Shown in pieces: positions 17,058 through 21,064 of a stretch of DNA of 21,064 nt (position 1 is the stretch's first letter; every line of letters begins with the position of its first letter). The position numbers were made by a program, and so were the translations under genes. Origin of the DNA: Bacillota bacterium (GTDB taxonomy: Bacteria; Bacillota; Clostridia; Christensenellales; SZUA-584); the NCBI GenBank assembly GCA_023399095.1, contig JAEWQS010000129.1, positions 1 to 21,064 of the forward strand. Direction: 5' to 3'. Below the pieces are notes generated by a model. That model did not search any database, was not told the origin of the DNA, and worked only from the letters and a program-made list of their open reading frames with translations.

Positions 17058-17071
17058 TGACGTTTTTGTCA
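17057..17071. promoter_or_regulatory. Operator copy A (before response regulator)
   Basis: ATGACGTTTTTGTCA, an imperfect palindrome (TGAC/GTCA arms), overlaps the edge of the regulator -35. TTGACA at 17075-17080 adds a second inverted arm (TGTCA-TATT-TGACA). Copy B lies before the ABC operon. Confidence 0.5.
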
Positions 17072-17201
17072 TATTTGACACAAGATAAGCGCTGATATTG
17101 CAGCGCTATGCAAACGAACGACTAAGATGAGGAAAGAGGAGATGAGTTTTTATGACAATGGCGGCATACCGAACTAATTAGTACTTCCTTAATAAATTGA
17201 G

Positions 17202-17230
17202 TTGCTTTCATTAAACCGCATTGATATAAT
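17202..17230 (+). promoter_or_regulatory. Promoter of the folT riboswitch transcript
   Basis: TTGCTT (17202-17207), 17-base spacer, and a perfect TATAAT (17225-17230). The predicted start is about 17237, just before the riboswitch aptamer. Confidence 0.8.
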
Positions 17231-17248
17231 GAGGTGTCTTGATATAAG

Positions 17249-17346
17249 TGCAGAGTAGATTTTGTGCGTAAAGTGCCCTGGGATGGGATGTCGCCCGGGG
17301 ACGAAAGGCTTAAAAAGCCTGCGGTACAAGGTCGCGTCCGCTGCTA
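17249..17346 (+). ncRNA. Tetrahydrofolate (THF) riboswitch
   Basis: The segment follows the THF (folE/folT-type) aptamer consensus in order: GCAGAGTAGA (17250-17259), GCGTAAAGTG, GGGATGTCG (17285-17293), GACGAA, an AGGC-TTAAAA-GCCT hairpin, TGCGGTACAA, then GCGTCCGCTGC closing P1. GCAG (17250-17253) pairs with CTGC (17341-17344). The class binds reduced folates and represses folate transport and synthesis genes. It lies between a canonical promoter and folT. I see no convincing terminator before the ribosome binding site, so control may be at translation initiation, though that site is about 50 bases past P1; the mechanism is open. Confidence 0.88.
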
Positions 17347-17411
17347 TGGAGAACCTTTTTTCTCTTAATAGCGTGTCTTTGCGTATATTCAAGGGAAGGA
17401 GGTTTTTTTGT

Positions 17412-17954
17412 ATGAAAAATTTGAACATTCATACTCTGATCATCATGGCGCTGCTTGCGGCGCTGGGCGGTGTTTTCGGCGCGTTTCTCTCGGTGGATCT
17501 TAACTTCACCGGCATCAAAACAGTCGACCTATCGTTGGCACCACTGCCCGTGATGCTTGCGGGCATATTCTTCGGGCCGCTCGCGGGCGGCATCGTGGGC
17601 TTCGTGGCCGACACGGCAGGCTACTTTATGGGCTTGCAAATGGGCGCTTACAATCCGGCGTTTTCCATATCCATGGCGCTTTTCGGCGTTATTGCGGGGC
17701 TTTTCTACCTTCGCAGCAAAAAGAACACCATCTGGAAGGTGACGGGGGCGGCCATTACGGCGCAGCTTGTCTGTTCCGTGGTGCTGAACACGCTGTTCGT
17801 GTGGCTGTTCTATGGGGTGCCGATTGCGGTGCTGATACCGCCAAGGCTCATTGGTGCCGCAGTGGAGCTGCCGCTTTACGCATGGCTGCTGATGACACTG
17901 GTGGAGAGCTTAAGGCCGGTGATAAACAAGCGAATGAAGCTGGCTGGCGCTTAA
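17412..17954 (+). CDS. folT: Folate ECF transporter substrate-binding (S) component
   Basis: A 180-residue, six-helix membrane protein of ECF S-component size. The N-terminus IHTLIIMALLAALGGVFGAF carries an alanine-rich first helix typical of S components that dock on EcfT. Later regions such as FGPLAGGIVGFVADTAGYFM and the C-terminal PPRLIGAAVELPLYAWLL fit the folate-family FolT pattern. With the shared EcfA/EcfA'/EcfT module, encoded elsewhere, it imports folates. The ATG at 17412 follows AAGGAGG by 9 bases. The THF riboswitch directly upstream gives strong independent support for folate as the substrate. Confidence 0.93.
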   Translation: MKNLNIHTLIIMALLAALGGVFGAFLSVDLNFTGIKTVDLSLAPLPVMLAGIFFGPLAGGIVGFVADTAGYFMGLQMGAYNPAFSISMALFGVIAGLFYLRSKKNTIWKVTGAAITAQLVCSVVLNTLFVWLFYGVPIAVLIPPRLIGAAVELPLYAWLLMTLVESLRPVINKRMKLAGA

Positions 17955-17977
17955 TAATCCAATGATTTAAATAATTC

Positions 17978-18014
17978 CAGCCGATTGGGTTATCCAATCG
18001 GCTGTTTCTTTTTT
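17978..18014 (+). terminator. folT terminator
   Basis: CAGCCGATTGG (17978-17988) and CCAATCGGCTG (17994-18004) form a perfect 11-bp stem with a GTTAT loop, followed by TTTCTTTTTT. It ends folT transcription 23 bases past the stop codon. Confidence 0.93.
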
Positions 18015-18021
18015 AACTGAA

Positions 18022-18073
18022 CAAGAAAAGGTTACTTTCTTGTTACACTTCAAGAAAACAGGTTATATATAAC
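18022..18073 (+). promoter_or_regulatory. Promoter with operator-like repeat array before the EAL gene
   Basis: CAAGAAA occurs at 18022 and 18051, with its complement TTTCTTG at 18036-18042. The two forward copies are part of a longer direct repeat, CAAGAAAA then GGTTA. The array surrounds a probable -35 TTGTTA (18040-18045), with a -10 TATATA (18064-18069, spacer 18) inside the perfect palindrome GTTATATATAAC (18062-18073). A second possible -10 is CATAAT at 18093-18098. The arrangement suggests a regulator-controlled promoter; the regulator is unknown. Confidence 0.5.
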
Positions 18074-18125
18074 TGGTGTTGTGCCCTCGCGGCATAATAC
18101 TGTTTTAAAGATGCTTAAGGCAATG

Positions 18126-18180
18126 ACGCCTTTGGATAAAACCGCGGTTCGAGACGGCTTTATTCAAAGGTGTTTTTTTT
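18126..18180 (+). terminator. Strong intrinsic terminator or attenuator in the EAL leader
   Basis: The arms 18126-18144 and 18154-18172 form about 18 base pairs with one A-C mismatch and two G-U pairs, a loop of about 10 bases and then eight T residues (18173-18180). The ribosome binding site AAAGGTGG follows at once, and the EAL ATG is 19 bases past the T-run. folT already has a terminator, so this one sits between the EAL promoter and its gene. AAGGC (18117-18121) can pair with GCCTT (18128-18132), which disrupts the 5' arm. Attenuation, or a separate short RNA of about 100 bases, are both possible. Confidence 0.75.
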
Positions 18181-18198
18181 GAAAGGTGGATATAGTGG

Positions 18199-19434
18199 AT
18201 GCGGCGCGCAGCATGTGGACAGGCAATTAAACAACCCGACATCAAAAAAATACTGCGAAACAAAGCTCTGACAGCTCATTTTCAGCAGGTAGTATATGTC
18301 ACGAGGAAGGTGGTCTGCGGAATGGAGGGGCTCATTCGCGGTACGGAGGCCGGTGCGACGGTGTCTCCCAAAGCGCTGTTTGATGCCGCACATAAAAAGG
18401 GGCTCACGCTTGAGCTTGACAGACTATGCCGCGAAAAGGTGCTTGAGGCCTTTGGCCGCATTTATCCGCAAAACAAAGACAAGCTGTTATTTTTGAATTT
18501 GGACGCGTCTATTCTCGATAACGTGACGGGCTCGCAATTCTTGCTGCGTCAGGCGCAAAAATACGGCATCAATCCTCAGAACATCGTGGTGGAGATCAAT
18601 GAGACCAAGGTGCAGGACAACGAGGAGTTAAAGGCGTTTATCACCTTTTACCGAAAAGCGGGCTTTTTGATCGCGCTCGACGATGTGGGGGCGGGCTTTT
18701 CCAACCTGGACCGTATTCCGATCGTCAAGCCGGACATCATCAAGGTGGACATCGGGTTGGTTCGCAATATACAAAACGACTTTCACAAACAGGAGGTCGT
18801 CAAATCGCTGATTCGCCTCGCGACGCAAATCGGTGCGATGGTGGTGGCCGAAGGCGTGGAAACGGAGGAAGAGGCGATTGAAACGCTGCGCCTTGGCGTG
18901 AACATGATTCAGGGCTTTTATTTTTCCAGACCGGCCGTGCTTTCAGAAAAACCATTCGCCAATGAGCGTATCGATACGCTTGCGGCCAACTTCAAAAACT
19001 ATATGACGGATGCGTTTCGGCATGAAAGGCGCACATATAAGCAAATCGCGTCCATCGCCAAAACAGCGCTGACGGAGCTTAACGGTTGCGATGCGTTCAA
19101 CGAACGGCTGCATCGCATTGTGGGCCACCATGATGTGGTGGAATGCGCTTATGTGCTGGATGGAAGCGGCCTGCAATGCAGCGATACCGTTTTTGGCAAC
19201 GGTAAATGCGGCTCCCGCGAGAACTTGATTTTTTATTCGGCAAGCAGCGGCACGGATCATTCTATGAAGCGGTATTATTTTCAGATTGCCAACGGCAAGC
19301 GCGACAAATATATGACGGAGCCATATGTGTCTCTCGCGACGGGCAACCTATGCGTCACGTTCGCTGAAACCTTCAAGAGCGGCGACAACAGAAAGTATAT
19401 ACTGTGTATGGATTTTTGTGAATCGGAAGAGTGA
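18199..19434 (+). CDS. EAL-domain cyclic di-GMP phosphodiesterase with C-terminal sensor-like domain
   Basis: A 411-residue protein without membrane segments. The EAL domain (about 22-250) keeps the metal and substrate residues: E43 (motif is EGL, not EAL), N100, E132 and E135 (VEINE), D161-D162 (DDVGAGFSNL), K182 (KVD), E218 (AEGVET) and Q238 (QGFYFSRP). It should hydrolyse c-di-GMP to pGpG; EGL variants occur in the family and the catalytic Glu is retained. The C-terminal 150 residues resemble the PAS/Cache-like regulatory domain of YkuI-type proteins (EPYVSLATGNLCVTFAE near 375-391), so ligand or protein control is likely. The ATG at 18199 follows AAAGGTGG by about 10 bases. No GGDEF domain is present. 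It is expressed alone, and the next genes converge. Confidence 0.93.
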   Translation: MRRAACGQAIKQPDIKKILRNKALTAHFQQVVYVTRKVVCGMEGLIRGTEAGATVSPKALFDAAHKKGLTLELDRLCREKVLEAFGRIYPQNKDKLLFLNLDASILDNVTGSQFLLRQAQKYGINPQNIVVEINETKVQDNEELKAFITFYRKAGFLIALDDVGAGFSNLDRIPIVKPDIIKVDIGLVRNIQNDFHKQEVVKSLIRLATQIGAMVVAEGVETEEEAIETLRLGVNMIQGFYFSRPAVLSEKPFANERIDTLAANFKNYMTDAFRHERRTYKQIASIAKTALTELNGCDAFNERLHRIVGHHDVVECAYVLDGSGLQCSDTVFGNGKCGSRENLIFYSASSGTDHSMKRYYFQIANGKRDKYMTEPYVSLATGNLCVTFAETFKSGDNRKYILCMDFCESEE

Positions 19435-19465
19435 GAAAGAGATATAGATATCAGGAAAAGACATG

Positions 19466-19486
19466 AAGGCGGCGTTGCCGCCTTTT
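19466..19486 (+). terminator. Terminator of the EAL gene
   Basis: AAGGCGGC (19466-19473), loop GTT, GCCGCCTT (19477-19484), continuing into TTTT. It lies 32 bases after the stop and could also slow minus-strand transcription from the zinc-ribbon gene. Confidence 0.78.
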
Positions 19487-19519
19487 GCATTGCATCTTGA
19501 TTATAAGGATTGATACCGC

Positions 19520-19732
19520 TTACACCCTGCGCCGTTTGCCGCAGCTTTGGCATACCGCGTATGTGACGGTGCGAGAGCGTCTGCCGCGAATCAGCATAAA
19601 AAGCGCGATCCAGCCGATTATGGGTATCAAAAGCAGGAAAATGTAAAAAAGCGTGAGCAGACAGCCGCGAGAGCGCTGTTCCGATACCGGGGTCACAAAC
19701 ACATTGGGGCTGCCGCAACGGGTACAAACCAT
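19520..19732 (-). CDS. Small zinc-ribbon membrane protein
   Basis: A 70-residue protein. A CxxC pair at the N-terminus (VCTRCGS) and another at the C-terminus (VCQSCGKR) bracket a hydrophobic helix (about 25-47, LLTLFYIFLLLIPIIGWIAL) followed by basic residues. The two CxxC pairs could form one zinc ribbon split by the membrane-associated segment, as in LITAF-like arrangements; that comparison is by layout only. AGGAG lies 6 bases before the ATG. It has its own canonical promoter. Function unknown. Confidence 0.83.
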   Translation of the reverse strand: MVCTRCGSPNVFVTPVSEQRSRGCLLTLFYIFLLLIPIIGWIALFMLIRGRRSRTVTYAVCQSCGKRRRV

Positions 19733-19771
19733 ATACGTCTCCTATCGATGAAAGCGATATAAATATATGCA

Positions 19772-19800
19772 ATTATATCAGTTGTTGTGAGTGCAGGCAA
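19772..19800 (-). promoter_or_regulatory. Promoter of the zinc-ribbon gene
   Basis: On the minus strand TTGCCT (19795-19800), a 17-base spacer, and TATAAT (19772-19777) with extended TG (TGATATAAT). The predicted start is about 19765, some 33 bases before the ATG. Confidence 0.75.
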
Positions 19801-19815
19801 CTTTTCAAATGCGTT

Positions 19816-20592
19816 TTATGGGCCTTCACAAAGAAGCGTGTCTATCACAGAGGCGCATTCGGCGGCGAATTTGGGCCCTTCGTCTTTAATGATGAGAATG
19901 GCCTCAGAAACGCTTTTGCCGGGGCGGTAGGGCCGGTGTGAGGTGATGGCATCCAGCACGTCTGCGAGCATGGCGATTTTGGCGTATGGATGAATGCTGT
20001 CTGATTTAAGGCCGCAGGGATAGCCGCTGCCGTCTAAACGCTCGTGGTGCTGCAAAATCATGGCGATGCAATCATCGCTCAGGCCGCAATCTGCCACGAG
20101 GCTCATGCCAAGCTCGCTATGTTTTCGCATAAGCGCCATCTGCGCATCATCAAGTGAGGATTCTTTTTGTATGATAGATGTTGGAATCAAAAGCTTACCC
20201 ACATCGTGCAGAAGGCCGCCGAGCGCGATACAGTCGAGCTCCTTTTTGCCTAAACCCAATTCGACAGCTATCATGACTGATATAACGGCCACATTGATTG
20301 AATGCGTGTGAACCCAATTAAAACGCGATTTAAGCAAATCAAAATAATCAAGCCACGCCTTTCCTGTTGCATCGGCAACGACGCGTTTGACGATATCGCT
20401 GGAATATCGGTAAATATTCATTTCGACATAGTGAAGATTTTTTATGATTTGACTCGTGTCAATGATGTGCTGGTTCGCTAAATGGTTCTGTAGGTTTATG
20501 GGAACCGGGTCTTCTGCGGCCTTTCCATATGTTTTAATGTTTAATACAGAGTTCCCTTTATGCCGGTTATTGCTGTTTAATTTCTTGTACAC
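19816..20592 (-). CDS. HD-GYP domain protein, probable c-di-GMP phosphodiesterase
   Basis: A 258-residue protein. The N-terminal 85 residues are a helical region without a known domain. The HD-GYP domain (about 90-255) has H97, the HD pair LLHDVGK (H129, D130, K133), H158, and the hallmark HHERLDGSGYP (182-192), then DVLDAITSHRPYR. All metal-binding positions look intact, so c-di-GMP hydrolysis to pGpG or GMP is expected. The start is GTG 20592, the first usable start after an in-frame stop at 20641-20643. Its ribosome binding site is weak (GTGAG about 11 bases upstream), so a start further inside is possible. The zinc-ribbon gene lies 83 bases downstream but has its own promoter. Confidence 0.92.
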   Translation of the reverse strand: MYKKLNSNNRHKGNSVLNIKTYGKAAEDPVPINLQNHLANQHIIDTSQIIKNLHYVEMNIYRYSSDIVKRVVADATGKAWLDYFDLLKSRFNWVHTHSINVAVISVMIAVELGLGKKELDCIALGGLLHDVGKLLIPTSIIQKESSLDDAQMALMRKHSELGMSLVADCGLSDDCIAMILQHHERLDGSGYPCGLKSDSIHPYAKIAMLADVLDAITSHRPYRPGKSVSEAILIIKDEGPKFAAECASVIDTLLCEGP

Positions 20593-20623
20593 TTTTTTAG
20601 TCTCACTTTTATTGCGAATAAGT

Positions 20624-20651
20624 ATTGTAAATATATAGATTTAAATTACAA
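20624..20651 (-). promoter_or_regulatory. Possible promoter of the HD-GYP gene
   Basis: On the minus strand TTGTAA (20646-20651), a 16-base spacer and TACAAT (20624-20629). The predicted start near 20617 leaves a leader of about 25 bases. Confidence 0.5.
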
Positions 20652-20933
20652 GTATATCTATCAAATTATAGCCCAATATGACAGCAAACACAAGTATAAC
20701 ATATATAATGACATAATTTAGTTTGGATTAGCTCGATATAAGCGGCTATGTAAAGACTCAGGCCGCTGAGTTTTGAATAGGACTGTGAACAGAGAATACA
20801 CATTAGCTGGCGAAAAACAGCCTGTTATGGGGCGCTGAAAAAAATAATTGGTCAAATGTAGTCGATGAAGTATTGATAATGGAATGTTCAAATAATGCTG
20901 AAGAATCTGAATGAGCAGTCTTGAAGCTATCAA
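20652..20933. other. AT-rich intergenic stretch, no gene seen
   Basis: Part of a 396-base gap between the HD-GYP start and the last gene's stop. I see a lone TATAAT (20704-20709) without a matching -35 and two small overlapping inverted repeats, AGCGGC/GCCGCT (20741-20767) and CTCAG/CTGAG (20757-20770). An open frame on the minus strand (20718-20933) starts with TTG inside the downstream terminator T-run and has no ribosome binding site, so I do not call it. Confidence 0.5.
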
Positions 20934-20965
20934 TAAAAAAAGCGAAGGTCATTTGTCCTCCGCTT
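20934..20965 (-). terminator. Terminator of the right-edge gene
   Basis: On the minus strand AAGCGGAGG pairs with CCTTCGCTT (one G-U pair, 8-base loop), followed by a T-run (complement of the A-run ending at 20940). It lies 23 bases after the stop at 20989-20991. Confidence 0.88.
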
Positions 20966-20988
20966 ACAAAGATTTTTGTATTGCGTTT

Positions 20989-21064
20989 TTACAGTGCTTC
21001 TTTGTGCAGCTCTCTGGCTTTCTTGAGCATATACACATATCTCTTTTTGGCAGCTTCCATGTCA
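20989..21064 (-). CDS. 3' end of an unidentified gene, cut by the window edge
   Basis: Reading inward from the right edge, the frame encodes DMEAAKKRYVYMLKKAREL..., 24 residues ending HKEAL and a TAA stop (20989-20991). The terminator at 20934-20965 directly after it supports a real gene. The fragment is a charged, probably helical C-terminus. Too little is visible to assign a family. Confidence 0.6.
   Translation of the reverse strand, partial: DMEAAKKRYVYMLKKARELHKEAL

Larger units (their letters stand above)
17014..17411. other. 398-base divergent intergenic region
   Basis: It holds the regulator promoter and operator copy A (17030-17080), two AGCGCT palindromes separated by 8 bases (near 17089-17107), a 10-bp palindrome ACTAATTAGT (17173-17182), the folT promoter (17202-17230) and the THF riboswitch (17249-17346). 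Nothing I can name lies in 17108-17172 beyond a ribosome-binding-like AGAGGAG with very short open frames. Confidence 0.6.

Noticed and set aside
17142..17181. Two tiny open frames (11 and 9 codons) after AGAGGAG before folT
   Set aside because: For the first the site abuts the ATG; the second is only 9 codons. They lie upstream of the folT promoter, so cannot be a folT leader peptide. No support beyond the site.
18080..18180. c-di-GMP-I (GEMM) riboswitch before the EAL gene
   Set aside because: The context is suggestive but the conserved GGCAAACC and GACGCAAAGCC segments are not present.
20718..20933. 71-codon minus-strand frame near the right edge
   Set aside because: It starts with TTG in the T-run of a terminator, has no ribosome binding site, and is not like any protein I recognise.
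1..21064. Mobile elements, CRISPR arrays, tRNA or rRNA genes
   Set aside because: No transposase or integrase frames, no regularly spaced direct repeats, and no tRNA or rRNA signature seen on either strand.

Overview
The window looks like chromosomal DNA of an anaerobic, low-to-mid GC Gram-positive bacterium of the Clostridia (Firmicutes). The evidence is a clostridial-type giant 2-hydroxyacyl-CoA dehydratase activase, a tetrahydrofolate riboswitch in front of a folate ECF transporter gene, MreC/MreD with an LCP cell-wall protein, strong AGGAGG-type ribosome binding sites, and intrinsic terminators after most transcription units. I see no phage, transposon, CRISPR, tRNA or rRNA sequence. This is an inference from gene content; the species cannot be named from it.

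Layout from left to right. Bases 1-1425 (+) are the 3' part of a poly-HAMP chemotaxis receptor, ended by terminator hairpins. 1532-5770 (-) is a single-gene unit for a 1412-residue protein joining two BadF/HgdC-type ATPase domains to dehydratase-related domains. From a 609-base gap, a DapB-like reductase gene (6380-7159, +, TTG start) reads rightward behind a strong extended -10 promoter and a roughly 300-base leader with several hairpins. It converges with a GNAT-type acyltransferase gene (7169-8299, -). An envelope operon follows on the minus strand: mreC, mreD, then an LCP ligase gene (11762 down to 8547), with its own promoter and terminator. Further right on the minus strand is a signalling and transport module: response regulator, histidine kinase, ABC ATPase and two-FtsX-domain permease (17013 down to 11921).

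On the plus strand, folT (17412-17954) sits behind a canonical promoter and a well-matched THF riboswitch. Next is an EAL-domain c-di-GMP phosphodiesterase gene (18199-19434) with an operator-like repeat array and a very strong terminator hairpin between its promoter and its start. Convergent to it lie a small zinc-ribbon membrane protein gene (19520-19732, -) and an HD-GYP phosphodiesterase gene (19816-20592, -). The right edge cuts through the 3' end of an unknown minus-strand gene.

Functional links. The response regulator, kinase and ABC genes form one module: a nearly identical imperfect palindrome lies just upstream of the -35 region of both the regulator operon and the ABC operon. EAL and HD-GYP proteins both degrade c-di-GMP, and with the MCP they point to motility and surface-lifestyle control. 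mreC-mreD-LCP is a cell-shape and wall-polymer attachment unit. The least explained items are the untyped leader before the DapB-like gene, the terminator-containing leader before the EAL gene, and the shared two-component operator.
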